The position numbers were made by a program, and so were the translations under genes. From positions 62,001 through 126,000 of the forward strand of contig NZ_JAMXBJ010000047.1 in NCBI RefSeq assembly GCF_023913755.1: 64,000 bases of DNA. Reading direction: 5' to 3'. The notes beneath the pieces were generated by a model. That model saw only the letters and a program-made list of their open reading frames with translations. It had not been told where the DNA came from and searched no databases. This document shows, one piece after another, positions 16,160 to 25,315 of this stretch; within the stretch, counting starts at the first letter, position 1, and every line of letters starts with the position of its first letter. The stretch is from Pseudarthrobacter cellobiosi (GTDB lineage: Bacteria; Actinomycetota; Actinomycetes; Actinomycetales; Micrococcaceae).

Positions 16160-16939
16160 ATGAATGACCCTGCCGCGGACGCGGAAACCATCCTTCGGAC
16201 GCCGCGGGAGCGCGCCCGGGCCCAGACCATTGCTGACATCGTCAGGCTGGGCAGGGGCCACCTGGCAACGCACGGCGCGGCAGCCCTGTCCCTCCGTGCC
16301 GTTGCAAGGGATCTTGGCGTGGTCTCCTCCGCGGTCTACCGGTACGTGGCCAACCGCGACGAGCTTCTCACGCTGCTTCTGGTGGACGCCTACAGCGAGC
16401 TCGGCGACGCCGTGGATGCCGCGGTGAACGCGTTGCCGGAGCGCGACTTCGATGGCAGGTTCAAGGCGCTCGGCCGGGCTGTCAGGACATGGGCGCTACG
16501 GGAACCGGCCCGGTACGGTCTCCTTTTCGGGAGTCCGGTCCCCGGCTACCAGGCTCCCTCGGTCCAGACCACACCCCCGGGAACGCGCGTGATCTACCGC
16601 CTGATCGGCATTCTCGACGGCGCCTACCGGGCAGGTGCCCTGACCGTGACGACGGCGCGCACCGCCGTCGTACCTTCTGCCCTGTCCGCCGACCTGGAAG
16701 CGATCCGCAGCGAACTTGGGCTCGCCATGCCGGAAGAACTCCAGGCGAACGGTGCCCTCGTGTGGACGTCGCTCTTCGGGGCCGTGAGTTTCGAGGTCTT
16801 TGGCCAATATGGGGCGGATACGTTCCGTGCCCGGGACGAACTCTTTGAACACCACCTCACCGTCCTCGCGGGGATGGCCGGGCTCGTGCCTGACAGAAAC
16901 CCGCGGGACGCCCTGAAGTCTGCGGCCACCCCTGTTTAG
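16160..16939 (+). CDS. TetR/AcrR family transcriptional regulator
   Basis: 259 residues from the ATG at 16160, which sits only about 20 bases past the operator. The N-terminal DNA-binding domain (about residues 15-65) contains LSLRAVARDLGVVSSAVYRYVANRDELL, a clear TetR helix-turn-helix. The C-terminal ligand domain includes WALREPARYGLLFGSPVPGY, as in the TetR_C_13 (WHG) group. It likely represses itself and perhaps the upstream MMPL exporter through the two related palindromes at 16057 and 16107. The inducer is unknown. Confidence 0.92.
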   Translation: MNDPAADAETILRTPRERARAQTIADIVRLGRGHLATHGAAALSLRAVARDLGVVSSAVYRYVANRDELLTLLLVDAYSELGDAVDAAVNALPERDFDGRFKALGRAVRTWALREPARYGLLFGSPVPGYQAPSVQTTPPGTRVIYRLIGILDGAYRAGALTVTTARTAVVPSALSADLEAIRSELGLAMPEELQANGALVWTSLFGAVSFEVFGQYGADTFRARDELFEHHLTVLAGMAGLVPDRNPRDALKSAATPV

Positions 16940-17008
16940 CCCGCCTCCGGATGGGTAGACTCCAAATGCGCCCGGATGGACGCGGAAACTCAAAGGAGAG
17001 ATCACGTC

Positions 17009-17236
17009 ATGAGTGAGAACACCGCACCTGAAGAAGATCGCCGCAAGGGCAGCACCGAGCCCGGGTTGGAGGGTGAGGGTGGCCAGTATGAGGAAGGCGA
17101 CTACGGCGAGGCCGGCGTCGTAGGCGGCGCGGAGAACCAGCCCGAGGAGGGCGACTATCCCGAAGGCGACTACGGCGAGGCCGGCTCTGTTGACAGCGCC
17201 CGCGAGGTGGAAGTGGACGAGGACAAGAACCGGTAG
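17009..17236 (+). CDS. Small acidic repeat protein
   Basis: 75 residues from the ATG at 17009, preceded by an AAAGGAGAG ribosome site. It is strongly acidic and Gly/Glu/Tyr-rich with internal repeats: EEGDYGEAG, EEGDYPEGDYGEAG. No membrane helix or known domain; probably disordered. It lies between the TetR gene and the heat-shock operon with its own hairpin terminator (17292-17307). Function unknown; the good ribosome site and repeated reading frame support a real gene. Confidence 0.7.
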   Translation: MSENTAPEEDRRKGSTEPGLEGEGGQYEEGDYGEAGVVGGAENQPEEGDYPEGDYGEAGSVDSAREVEVDEDKNR

Positions 17237-17291
17237 CGGCCGTTCACGCACAGCGAACTACTGCCAGGGAAGCGGATTTCCCGCCTGAAAA

Positions 17292-17307
17292 CCCCGGGAT
17301 TCCGGGG
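17292..17307. terminator. Short GC hairpin after the acidic protein gene
   Basis: CCCCGG (17292-17297), loop GATT, CCGGGG (17302-17307), 55 bases after the stop at 17236. There is no T-tract, so it is a weak intrinsic terminator at best. Confidence 0.4.
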
Positions 17308-17334
17308 GCTCGCTGAAGATGCCGTGACCCAAAA

Positions 17335-17415
17335 ATCCAAAGTTGAGCGCACTCCGCTCAACTTTGGATTGACATCGCTTGTGCCTTGAGTAAAGTTGAG
17401 TGCAGAACGCTCAAC
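17335..17415 (+). promoter_or_regulatory. dnaK promoter bracketed by two HspR HAIR boxes
   Basis: HAIR box 1 is GTTGAGC-N7-GCTCAAC at 17342-17362, inside a perfect 15-base inverted repeat (17335-17349/17355-17369). HAIR box 2 is GTTGAGT-N7-GCTCAAC at 17395-17415. Both match the actinobacterial consensus CTTGAGT-N7-ACTCAAG closely. A TTGACA at 17369-17374 and a TAAAGT at 17391-17396, 16 bases apart, form a sigma-A-type promoter between and into the boxes. An extra CTTGAGT half-site lies at 17385-17391. Repression is expected by HspR, encoded at the operon end. Confidence 0.88.
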
Positions 17416-17456
17416 ACGAGCGCCAGCAAGTTTCCAAGGAAAGAAGGAAGCAACAC

Positions 17457-19337
17457 ATGTCACGTGCAGTAGGTATCGACCTCGGAACCACCAACTCCGT
17501 CGTCTCCGTTCTCGAAGGTGGCGAGCCCACCGTTATTGCCAACGCCGAGGGCGGCCGCACCACGCCGTCCGTCGTTGCATTCTCCAAGTCCGGCGAAGTC
17601 CTGGTTGGCGAGATCGCCAAGCGCCAGGCCGTCAACAACATCGACCGCACCATTCATTCCGTCAAGCGCCACATGGGCACTGACTGGAACGTCGCCATCG
17701 ATGACAAAAAGTACACGGCGCAGGAAATCTCCGCACGCATCCTGATGAAGCTGAAGAACGACGCCGAGTCCTACCTCGGCGAAAAGGTCACCGACGCCGT
17801 CGTCACCGTTCCCGCGTACTTCAACGACGCCCAGCGCCAGGCCACCAAGGAGGCCGGCGAAATCGCAGGCCTCAACGTCCTGCGCATCGTCAACGAGCCC
17901 ACCGCGGCCGCTCTGGCGTACGGCCTGGACAAGGGCAAGGAAGACGAGCTCATCCTGGTCTTCGACCTCGGCGGCGGAACCTTCGATGTCTCCCTGCTGG
18001 AAGTCGGCAAGGATGAAGACAACTTCTCCACCATCCAGGTCCGCTCCACCGCCGGTGACAACCACCTTGGCGGCGACGACTGGGACCAGCGCGTTGTTGA
18101 TTACCTGCTGAACCAGCTCAAGGTCAAGGGCATTGACCTGTCCAAGGACAAGATCGCCCTGCAGCGCCTGCGTGAAGCCTCGGAGCAGGCCAAGAAGGAA
18201 CTCTCTTCTTCCAGCAGCACCAACGTTTCGCTCCAGTACCTCTCCGTCACCCCCGATGGCCCGGTCCACCTGGACGAGCAGCTGACCCGCGCCAAGTTCC
18301 AGGACCTCACCAAGGACCTGCTGGACCGCACCAAGAAGCCGTTCCAGGACGTCATCAAGGAAGCCGGCATCAAGCTCTCCGAGATCGACCACATCGTCCT
18401 CGTGGGCGGTTCCACCCGTATGCCCGCTGTCTACGACCTGGTCAAGGAACTGGCCGGCGGCAAGGAACCGAACAAGGGCGTCAACCCGGATGAAGTTGTA
18501 GCCGTTGGCGCAGCACTCCAGGCCGGCGTTCTGAAGGGTGAGCGCAAGGACGTCCTGCTGATCGACGTCACCCCGCTGTCCCTGGGCATCGAAACCAAGG
18601 GTGGCGTGATGACGCACCTGATCGAGCGCAACACCGCCATCCCCACGAAGCGGTCCGAGACCTTCACCACGGCTGATGACAACCAGCCGTCCGTGGCCAT
18701 CCAGGTCTTCCAGGGCGAGCGCGAGTTCACCCGCGACAACAAGCCGCTGGGCACGTTTGAGCTGACCGGCATCGCGCCGGCTCCGCGCGGCGTCCCGCAG
18801 GTCGAGGTCACGTTCGACATCGACGCCAACGGCATCGTCCACGTCTCCGCGAAGGACAAGGGCACCGGCAAGGAACAGTCCATGACCATCACCGGTGGCA
18901 CCGCGCTCTCCAAGGAAGACATTGAGCGCATGGTCAAGGACGCCGAGGAGCACGCAGCCGAGGACAAGGCCCGCCGTGAGGCGACCGACACCCGCAACAC
19001 CGCCGAGCAGCTCGCCTACTCCGTGGACAAGCTGATCGCCGACAACGCCGACAAGCTGCCCGAAGAGGTCAAGACCGAGGTCCAGGCCGACGTCGACGAG
19101 CTCAAGAAGGCCCTCGAAGGCACCGATGACGCAGCCGTGAAGACCGCGTTCGAGAAGCTCCAGGCTTCCCAGTCGAAGCTCGGCGAAGCCATCTACGCCC
19201 AGGCCGGTTCGCCGGACGGTGCCACCGGTGCCGCCGGTGCCGAAGGCACCGCTGGTGGCGCCCCCGCCGGCGACAAGGCTGCTGATGAGGACATCGTCGA
19301 CGCCGAGATCATCGACGAAGACGAAGCGAAGAAGTAG
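17457..19337 (+). CDS. dnaK: Molecular chaperone DnaK (Hsp70)
   Basis: 626 residues, standard for actinobacterial DnaK. The ATPase domain opens with [20 protein letters not shown] and contains [26 protein letters not shown] and [11 protein letters not shown]. The substrate-binding domain follows from about residue 385, and an Ala/Gly-rich lid ends in the acidic [16 protein letters not shown]. It refolds proteins in the cytoplasm with GrpE and DnaJ. The ATG at 17457 is preceded by AAGGAAAGAAGG. First gene of the HspR-regulated operon; in actinobacteria DnaK also serves as HspR co-repressor. Confidence 0.98.
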   Translation: MSRAVGIDLGTTNSVVSVLEGGEPTVIANAEGGRTTPSVVAFSKSGEVLVGEIAKRQAVNNIDRTIHSVKRHMGTDWNVAIDDKKYTAQEISARILMKLKNDAESYLGEKVTDAVVTVPAYFNDAQRQATKEAGEIAGLNVLRIVNEPTAAALAYGLDKGKEDELILVFDLGGGTFDVSLLEVGKDEDNFSTIQVRSTAGDNHLGGDDWDQRVVDYLLNQLKVKGIDLSKDKIALQRLREASEQAKKELSSSSSTNVSLQYLSVTPDGPVHLDEQLTRAKFQDLTKDLLDRTKKPFQDVIKEAGIKLSEIDHIVLVGGSTRMPAVYDLVKELAGGKEPNKGVNPDEVVAVGAALQAGVLKGERKDVLLIDVTPLSLGIETKGGVMTHLIERNTAIPTKRSETFTTADDNQPSVAIQVFQGEREFTRDNKPLGTFELTGIAPAPRGVPQVEVTFDIDANGIVHVSAKDKGTGKEQSMTITGGTALSKEDIERMVKDAEEHAAEDKARREATDTRNTAEQLAYSVDKLIADNADKLPEEVKTEVQADVDELKKALEGTDDAAVKTAFEKLQASQSKLGEAIYAQAGSPDGATGAAGAEGTAGGAPAGDKAADEDIVDAEIIDEDEAKK

Positions 19338-19339
19338 CC

Positions 19340-20026
19340 ATGCCGCACCACGGTAACGAGGACGAGCACAACTCATCCGCGAACCAGGAGCCGGTCATCC
19401 GGGACAACCGCAAGGTTGACCCGGTGACAGGGCAGGCCCGGCACCCGGAGGGCGAGCAGCCCGCTGACGCTCCGGTCGGCGAGTCTCCGGTGGGCGAGCC
19501 CCCGGTTGGCGAGCCTGTGGACAGCGACGGCGATGCACTCGCCCAGGCCGAGGAAATCCTGAACGGCATCGAGGTGCCCGCCGAGGAATCGGTGGCACAG
19601 GGTGCAGGACACGCTGAAGCTGCCGAGCTGAAGAACGATCTCCTCCGCCTCCAGGCTGAATACGTCAACTACCGCAAGCGCGTTGAGCGCGACCGGGCCG
19701 TGGCAGGGGAGATGGCCGTTATCGGCGTCCTGAACTCCCTGCTTCCGGTGCTTGACGACGTCGATGCTGCCCGCCAGCACGGTGACCTGACCGACGGCCC
19801 GTTCGCCGCGATCGCCACCAAGCTGGAGAATGCGCTGAAGACGTACGGCCTGGTCCGCATTGACGAGACCGGAGTGGAGTTCGATCCCACGATCCACGAG
19901 GCCCTCATCCAGCAGCCGGGCGAGGACATCGAGGTTGACACCGTCAGCCAGGTCCTCCGCTCCGGCTACCGGTCAGGCGAACGCGTCCTCCGCGCAGCGC
20001 AGGTCATCGTCGCAGTCCCGGCCTAG
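19340..20026 (+). CDS. grpE: Nucleotide exchange factor GrpE
   Basis: 228 residues, starting 2 bases after the dnaK stop. A disordered acidic N-terminus carries a VGESPVGEPPVGEPV repeat; a long helix follows (LKNDLLRLQAEYVNYRKRVERD), then the beta domain with EFDPTIHEALIQQP and VLRSGYRSGERVLRAAQVIV. It releases ADP from DnaK. Tightly coupled to dnaK in the operon. Confidence 0.96.
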   Translation: MPHHGNEDEHNSSANQEPVIRDNRKVDPVTGQARHPEGEQPADAPVGESPVGEPPVGEPVDSDGDALAQAEEILNGIEVPAEESVAQGAGHAEAAELKNDLLRLQAEYVNYRKRVERDRAVAGEMAVIGVLNSLLPVLDDVDAARQHGDLTDGPFAAIATKLENALKTYGLVRIDETGVEFDPTIHEALIQQPGEDIEVDTVSQVLRSGYRSGERVLRAAQVIVAVPA

Positions 20027-20039
20027 CATTACCCCATCA

Positions 20040-20092
20040 AGATGGCAGTTCGCGGCAGTGTTTCGCAAGAACATTGCCGCGAACTGCCATCT
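20040..20092. repeat. 18-base perfect inverted repeat between grpE and dnaJ
   Basis: AGATGGCAGTTCGCGGCA (20040-20057) pairs perfectly with 20075-20092 across a 17-base loop, in the 94-base grpE-dnaJ gap. There is no T-tract. It may attenuate or process the operon transcript so that dnaJ-hspR levels differ from dnaK-grpE. It resembles the larger hairpin family at 30430, 53679 and 61015. Confidence 0.7.
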
Positions 20093-20120
20093 CGGCACAG
20101 AGATTTGAAAGGAAACGCCA

Positions 20121-21101
20121 TTGGCTAGCCAGGATTGGGTGGACAAGGACTTTTACGCGATCCTTGGTATCGCCAAGGACGCTTCCGACGCCGACATCAA
20201 GAAGGCCTACCGGAAACTTGCCCGCCAGCACCACCCGGACACCAACTCGGGAGACGTTGCGTCGGAGAAGAAGTTCAAGGACATCTCCGAAGCCTATTCA
20301 GTGCTGTCTGATCCGGACGAGCGCCAGCAGTATGACGCCATCCGGGCTATGGGTGGCGGCGCGCGCTTTGCCCCCGGCGGTGCCGGTGCCGGTGCCGGTA
20401 ACGGCGGCTTCGAGGACATGTTCGGCGGCCTGTTCACCGGCGGCGCGCGGCGTCAGCCCGGCGGGTTCAACACCTCAGGCGGCATCCCGCCCGAGTTTGC
20501 TGACCTGTTTGGCGGCGGCGGCTTCGGCGGCCAGACGGGCTTCCAGCGTCCGCCTTCGAAAGGTGCCGACCGTACAGCTACCACCAGCATTTCCTTCTCC
20601 GGGTCCATCCGCGGCACCACTATCGGCCTGCGCGAACCCAGCGGTGACGTCATCGACGTCCGCGTTCCCGCCGGCATCAAGGACGGCCAGAAAGTGCGCG
20701 TCCGCGGCAAGGGCCAGCCAGGACCCGCCGGCAACGGCGACCTCATGGTGGCCGTGTCCGTCAAGCCCCACGAGTTTTACACGCGCGACGGCGACAACCT
20801 CCGCATCCATGTCCCGGTCACCTTCCCGGAAGCTGCCTTGGGCGCCGACATCCAGGTCCCCACCATCGACGGCGAGACCGTCAAGGTCCGCGTTCCGGCC
20901 GGCACGCCCTCGGGGCGTACGCTCCGGGTCAAAGGCCACGGCGTGAAGACCTCCAAGGTCACCGGCGATCTCCTGGTGACCATCGACGTCGCAGTTCCGA
21001 AGAACCTGAACAAGGAAGCCGAAGCGGCCGTGAAGGCCTTTGCCGAAGCCACCGCCGACGCCGATGTCCGTGAAGGCCTGGCCGCCAAGGCCCGGCTCTA
21101 A
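20121..21101 (+). CDS. dnaJ: Chaperone DnaJ, zinc-finger-less (CbpA-like) type
   Basis: 326 residues from a TTG at 20121 with a GAAAGGAAA ribosome site 5 bases upstream. J-domain residues 10-75 include the essential HPD (38-40). A Gly/Phe-rich region follows (GGFEDMFGGLF, GGGGFGGQTGFQ), then the two beta-barrel substrate domains (VRVPAGIKDGQKVRVRGKGQ, VRVPAGTPSGRTLRVKGHG). The CXXCXGXG zinc repeats of classical DnaJ are absent, so this is a class B J-protein. It stimulates DnaK ATPase. A zinc-bearing DnaJ probably lies elsewhere in the genome. Confidence 0.94.
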   Translation: MASQDWVDKDFYAILGIAKDASDADIKKAYRKLARQHHPDTNSGDVASEKKFKDISEAYSVLSDPDERQQYDAIRAMGGGARFAPGGAGAGAGNGGFEDMFGGLFTGGARRQPGGFNTSGGIPPEFADLFGGGGFGGQTGFQRPPSKGADRTATTSISFSGSIRGTTIGLREPSGDVIDVRVPAGIKDGQKVRVRGKGQPGPAGNGDLMVAVSVKPHEFYTRDGDNLRIHVPVTFPEAALGADIQVPTIDGETVKVRVPAGTPSGRTLRVKGHGVKTSKVTGDLLVTIDVAVPKNLNKEAEAAVKAFAEATADADVREGLAAKARL

Positions 21102-21116
21102 GCAACGGAGCAGACC

Positions 21117-21542
21117 GTGGACATCAGCGCAGACCAGCCGATCTTCGTGATCTCCGTCGCGGCTGAACTGGCGGATATGCACCCGCAGACGCTCCGGCAG
21201 TATGACCGGCTGGGCATTGTCTCGCCCAGCCGGGCGCCGGGGAAGTCGCGCCGCTATTCGCAGCGGGACATCAACATGCTGCGTGCAGTCCAGCGGCTGT
21301 CCCACGAAGGCGTCTCCCTCGAAGGCATCAAACGGATCCTTGAGCTTGAGAACCAGGTGGCCGCGCTGCAGCGCAGGGTGGGCGAGCTGACCGAGGAGCT
21401 GGGCCGCCGTCGTGATCCCCTTGATTCGCGGATCTTCGCGGCCGGTGCCGCCGGCGATGTTGTGAGCCTGGCCCGCGGCCAGCGCCCCCGCGCGCGGTCC
21501 CAGGCCGTGGTGGTCTGGAGGCCCAGGGCGCTCGGCGAATAA
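21117..21542 (+). CDS. hspR: HspR, MerR family heat-shock repressor
   Basis: 141 residues from a GTG at 21117, 15 bases after dnaJ. The MerR winged helix covers residues 8-75: FVISVAAELADMHPQTLRQYDRLGIV and SRRYSQRDINMLRAVQRLSHEGVSLEGIKRI, both diagnostic of HspR. A coiled coil follows (LELENQVAALQRRVGELTEEL). It binds the HAIR boxes upstream of dnaK, giving autoregulation; heat titrates DnaK away and derepresses the operon. Confidence 0.96.
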   Translation: MDISADQPIFVISVAAELADMHPQTLRQYDRLGIVSPSRAPGKSRRYSQRDINMLRAVQRLSHEGVSLEGIKRILELENQVAALQRRVGELTEELGRRRDPLDSRIFAAGAAGDVVSLARGQRPRARSQAVVVWRPRALGE

Positions 21543-21678
21543 GCGCCGGGGGAAGCCCCACCGGTGCCCGGACAGCCTTCCCGCTTCTGGGATCTGCGTA
21601 TAGCCACAGGTCAGGGCCGGTTATACGTGCCCAGACCGGATTGTGTCCGGCTGCCGGGCGAAAGTTACGCCGCGGCAG

Positions 21679-21793
21679 GTTTCCCGCAGGTTAACTCTCT
21701 GCCCCGTGCTTTCCCGCGGTTTTCTCCCGCCCAGCTGTCGTGCGCCTCAACTCCCGGCCGGCCCGGCGAGCCGCCCCGAAACGGTCTCGAAAC
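21679..21793. promoter_or_regulatory. urt operon leader with candidate GlnR-like half-sites
   Basis: The 367-base gap before urtA holds two 16-base motifs. At 21679-21694 the minus strand reads TTAAC-N6-GAAAC, close to the actinomycete GlnR pattern gTnAC-N6-GaAAC. At 21778-21793 the plus strand has GAAAC-N6-GAAAC, with a further GAAAC at 21810-21814. Nitrogen control of urea/amide import by GlnR is established in other actinobacteria, but these sites are weak and inferred. I saw no gene in the gap. Confidence 0.4.
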
Positions 21794-21909
21794 CAACCGG
21801 GCAGGCGCCGAAACAATTCGCTCCTACGTTCATCGCAAGGGGTCACTTCTGACGGACCTCGGAGGCGAGCCGCTGCCCAGCGCAGCGGCGGAGTGAGAAG
21901 CAGGTACAC

Positions 21910-23175
21910 ATGAGTTTTTCGGTCACCAAACGCGCTTTCCTTCCTCTGGCGGCAGCCGCCATGGCCACTGTCCTGGCAGGTTGCGGCAGCCAGATAGCCG
22001 ATCCGGCGTCCGCCGGCTCCACCGCGAGCAGCGGCAGTTCCTGTGTCAACACCTCAGGCAGCAGCATCAAGGTGGGGTTCATCAACTCGCTCTCAGGCAC
22101 CATGGCCATCAGCGAGAGCACCGTCTTCGACTCCCTGACCCTGGCCGCCGAGGAGATCAACGCTTCCGGCGGTGTCCTGGGCAAACAGCTTGAGGTCATC
22201 AGTGAGGACGGCGCCAGCGAACCGACCAAGTTCGCGGAGCGCGCCGGGAAACTGATCCAGCAGGACTGCACCGCCGCGGTGTTCGGCGGCTGGACCTCGT
22301 CAAGCCGCAAGGCGATGCTCCCCGTGTTTGAGGCCAACGACGCGCTGCTGTTCTATCCGGTGCAGTACGAGGGCCTGGAGTCGTCGAAGAACATCTTCTA
22401 CACCGGGGCCACCACCAACCAGCAGATCATTCCTGCCTTGGACTACCTGGCGGAGCAGGGAACCAAGTCCCTTTTCCTGGTTGGCAGTGACTACGTCTTC
22501 CCGCGAACAGCCAACAAAATCATCCAAGCCTACGCGGCGGCCAAGGGCATCGAAGTCCTCGGCGAAGAGTACGCCCCGCTCGGCTCCACGGAATTTTCCA
22601 CCATCGTCAACAAAGTCCGGGACTCCAAGGCCGATGCGATCTTCAACACCCTCAACGGCGACAGCAACGTGGCCTTCTTCCGCCAGTACAAGAGCGTTGG
22701 CCTGACGGCGGACAGCATGCCCGTGGTCTCTGTTTCCATCGCCGAAGAGGAAGTCCCCGGCGTCGGCCTGGACAACGTCGAAGGCCAACTGACGGCCTGG
22801 GATTACTACCAGACCCTGGACACCCCGGCCAACAAGAAGTTCGTGGCAGCGTTCAAGGCGAAGTTCGGCGCCGAGCGGGTCACGAGCGACCCCATGGAAG
22901 CTGCCTACACCTCGCTGTACCTGTGGAAAGCCATGGTGGAGAAGGCAGCTTCATTTGAAGTGGACAAGGTGCAGGCCGCCGCGGACGGTGTGACCTTCGA
23001 AGCGCCTGAAGGCCTGGTCACGGTCAACGGGGAGAACAACCACATCACCAAGACACCCCGCATCGGCAAGATCAATTCAGCGGGCCTGATCGACACGGTG
23101 TGGTCATCGCCCGCGGCCGTTGAACCGGATCCTTATCTGTCCACCTACGACTGGGCCAAGAGCCTGGCCAAGTAG
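21910..23175 (+). CDS. urtA: Urea/amide ABC transporter substrate-binding lipoprotein
   Basis: 421 residues with a lipoprotein signal; the lipobox ATVLAGC ends at Cys25. The mature part is a periplasmic-binding-like type I protein typical of Urt[69 protein letters not shown] and [19 protein letters not shown]. This set is characteristic of urea and short-chain amide receptors. It captures substrate outside the membrane for UrtBC. First gene of urtABCDE. No urease lies in the window, so an amide is an alternative substrate. Confidence 0.93.
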   Translation: MSFSVTKRAFLPLAAAAMATVLAGCGSQIADPASAGSTASSGSSCVNTSGSSIKVGFINSLSGTMAISESTVFDSLTLAAEEINASGGVLGKQLEVISEDGASEPTKFAERAGKLIQQDCTAAVFGGWTSSSRKAMLPVFEANDALLFYPVQYEGLESSKNIFYTGATTNQQIIPALDYLAEQGTKSLFLVGSDYVFPRTANKIIQAYAAAKGIEVLGEEYAPLGSTEFSTIVNKVRDSKADAIFNTLNGDSNVAFFRQYKSVGLTADSMPVVSVSIAEEEVPGVGLDNVEGQLTAWDYYQTLDTPANKKFVAAFKAKFGAERVTSDPMEAAYTSLYLWKAMVEKAASFEVDKVQAAADGVTFEAPEGLVTVNGENNHITKTPRIGKINSAGLIDTVWSSPAAVEPDPYLSTYDWAKSLAK

Positions 23176-23210
23176 CGGCCGCGGAAAACATCGACGAAAG
23201 GCCTGCTGGA

Positions 23211-24095
23211 ATGGAACTCCTAATAGGGCAGATGTTCGCCGGACTCAGCCTCGGCTCGGTGCTGCTCCTGGCGGCACTGGGACTGTCGTTGACCTTCGGC
23301 CAGATGGGGGTCATCAACATGGCCCACGGCGAGTTCATGATGGCCGGGGCCTACACGGCCTTTGTGGTCCAGCAGGCCATCTCCGACGCCGGCGTATCGC
23401 TGCTGGTTTCCATTCCCGCAGGCTTCCTGGTGGGAGGTGTCCTGGGGCTGGTGCTCGAGGCGGTGCTGTTGCGCCGCATGTACCACCGGCCCCTGGACAC
23501 CCTCCTGGTAACTTTCGGGGTGGCCCTCATCCTGCAGCAGGCCGCACGTGACATTTTCGGCGCACCCAGCGTCGATGTCCGCGCACCGGGGTGGCTGCAG
23601 GGGAACATCGAGTTGCTGGGCGCTCCCATCCCGCTGACCCGGCTCTTTATCCTGGGGCTCTCGCTGCTGTGCCTCGCCGGCCTGGTCCTCCTCCTGAAGG
23701 CCACGCCGCTCGGGCGCCGTATCCGGGCCGTTGTGCTGAACCGGGACCTCGCGGAAACGAGTGGGGTGTCAACCCGGCGCAGCGACCAACTGACGTTCTT
23801 CATCGGTTCGGGCCTGGCCGGCATCGCCGGCGTCGCGGTCACTCTCATAGGTTCAACAAGCCCGTACCTCGGCACCAACTACATAGTGGATGCCTTCCTG
23901 GTGGTGGTGGCCGGGGGGATCGGCCAGATCAAGGGGGCCGTCATCGCTGCCTTTGCCCTGGGAGTGCTGCAGTCCGTCTTCGAGTACTCGACGACGGCCA
24001 GCATCGGCAAGGTCCTGATCCTGATCGTGATTGTGGTGTTCCTCCAGCTTCGGCCGCAGGGCATCTTCAGCCTCAAAACAAGGAGTCTGGCATGA
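23211..24095 (+). CDS. urtB: Urea ABC transporter permease UrtB
   Basis: 294-residue LivH-type permease with about eight membrane helices. Typical pieces are LSLGSVLLLAALGLSLTFGQ, GVINMAHGEFMMAGAY and the cytoplasmic RRIRAVVLNRDLAETSGVST loop that contacts the ATPases. It forms the membrane channel with UrtC. The frame ends in an ATGA overlap with urtC, so translation is coupled. Confidence 0.93.
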   Translation: MELLIGQMFAGLSLGSVLLLAALGLSLTFGQMGVINMAHGEFMMAGAYTAFVVQQAISDAGVSLLVSIPAGFLVGGVLGLVLEAVLLRRMYHRPLDTLLVTFGVALILQQAARDIFGAPSVDVRAPGWLQGNIELLGAPIPLTRLFILGLSLLCLAGLVLLLKATPLGRRIRAVVLNRDLAETSGVSTRRSDQLTFFIGSGLAGIAGVAVTLIGSTSPYLGTNYIVDAFLVVVAGGIGQIKGAVIAAFALGVLQSVFEYSTTASIGKVLILIVIVVFLQLRPQGIFSLKTRSLA

Positions 24096-25315
24096 AAATC
24101 CTGTTGCGCGGGCGGTTGGGAACCTCGGCTGGATTCACCCTTGGCGCAGTCCTGCTCCTGGGCGTTGCACCCGCGGTGCTTCCGGCGTTCAACCTGAGCC
24201 TGCTGGGGAAGTTCCTCTGCTTTGCGATCGTGGCAGTCGGCATCGGCCTGGCTTGGGGACGCGGCGGCATGCTGACCCTGGGCCAGGGCGTGTTTTTCGG
24301 GCTTGGCGCCTACATTATGGCCATGCACATGAAGCTGGCCGACGCGTCGCTCTTCGGCGGCTCCGGGGTGCCGGACTTTATGTCACTGTACGGCAGCGGC
24401 GAGGTGCCCGGCTGGTGGGAACCGTTCCGGAGCCCCGCAGTGACGCTCCTGGCCGTTGTCCTGGTTCCGGGGCTGGTGGCACTTGTCCTGGGCCTGGCGA
24501 TTTTCAAGCGCCGCGTCAAAGGTGCCTATTTCGCAATTCTCAGCCAGGCCCTGGCGGCCGCCTTCGCCGTGTTCCTGATCGGCCAGCAGGCAACAACCGG
24601 CGGTTCCAACGGACTCAACGGGTTCCGGTCTTTCTTCGGTTTTGACCTGAAGGACCCGAACAACAAGCTCATGCTGTACATGATCGCGGCGGTGGTCCTA
24701 CTGCTTTCGCTCGCCATCGCCCGGCAGCTGATGCGCAGCCGTTTCGGCGAGCTGCTGGTGGCGGTCCGGGACCAGGAGGAGCGCGTCCGTTTCCTGGGCT
24801 ACGATCCGGCGACCGTCAAAACCGTCATCTACGTTGTTGCAGCTGTCCTGGCAGGCGTTGCCGGGGCGCTGTTCGTCCCGCTGGTCGGGATAATCTCACC
24901 GGCGGATGTGGGCGTGATCCCGTCCATCGCATTCCTTATCGGCGTCGCAATCGGCGGCCGCGGCACCCTCCTGGGGCCGGTTCTCGGCGCTGTCTGCGTC
25001 GCCACCGCCCAGTCCAGCCTGTCCTCGACTTTCCCATCCTTCTGGGTGTACTTCCAGGGCCTGCTGTTTGTCCTGGTCATCGGGTTTATGCCTGGCGGGC
25101 TTGCCTCATTGCCGGCGCTGCTGGGCAGGCGGCGCAGAACGTCGCCCGACGCGCCAGATCCCCTAGCGTCGCCCGACGCGCCAGATCCCCTAGCGCCGCC
25201 CGACGCGTCAGATCCCGTAGGGCCGCCCGACGCGTCAGATCCCGTAGGGCCGCCCGACGCGCCAGATCCCGACGTTGAAGAGCGAGCCACCAAGCCTGAG
25301 GAGATCAGCAGATGA
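24092..25315 (+). CDS. urtC: Urea ABC transporter permease UrtC with a repeated C-terminal tail
   Basis: 407 residues from the ATG at 24092. LivM-type permease with about nine helices: GIGLAWGRGGMLTLGQGVFF and the ATPase-contact loop LLVAVRDQEERVRFLGYDPA. After the last helix the protein carries a hydrophilic tail of nine-residue repeats of the type SPDAPDPLA/PPDASDPVG encoded by a 27-base tandem array at 25142-25276. UrtC normally lacks such a tail. The stop overlaps the urtD start (ATGA). Confidence 0.92.
   Translation: MKILLRGRLGTSAGFTLGAVLLLGVAPAVLPAFNLSLLGKFLCFAIVAVGIGLAWGRGGMLTLGQGVFFGLGAYIMAMHMKLADASLFGGSGVPDFMSLYGSGEVPGWWEPFRSPAVTLLAVVLVPGLVALVLGLAIFKRRVKGAYFAILSQALAAAFAVFLIGQQATTGGSNGLNGFRSFFGFDLKDPNNKLMLYMIAAVVLLLSLAIARQLMRSRFGELLVAVRDQEERVRFLGYDPATVKTVIYVVAAVLAGVAGALFVPLVGIISPADVGVIPSIAFLIGVAIGGRGTLLGPVLGAVCVATAQSSLSSTFPSFWVYFQGLLFVLVIGFMPGGLASLPALLGRRRRTSPDAPDPLASPDAPDPLAPPDASDPVGPPDASDPVGPPDAPDPDVEERATKPEEISR
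25142..25276 (+). repeat. 27-base tandem repeat, five copies, inside urtC
   Basis: Units begin at 25142, 25169, 25196, 25223 and 25250. Copies 1 and 2 are identical, copies 3 and 4 are identical, and copy 5 diverges at its end. Each encodes nine residues (S/P-PDA-P/S-DP-L/V-A/G). The length is a multiple of three, so copy-number change keeps the frame. This is a likely variable-number site between strains. Confidence 0.85.

Noticed and set aside
17460-19376. 638-codon open frame on the minus strand opposite dnaK
   Set aside because: Long antisense frames are expected opposite high-GC genes with strong codon bias; it has no recognisable domain and dnaK is certain.
25142-25276. CRISPR-like or intergenic repeat array
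   Set aside because: Repeats are contiguous without spacers, are in frame within urtC and encode a peptide repeat.
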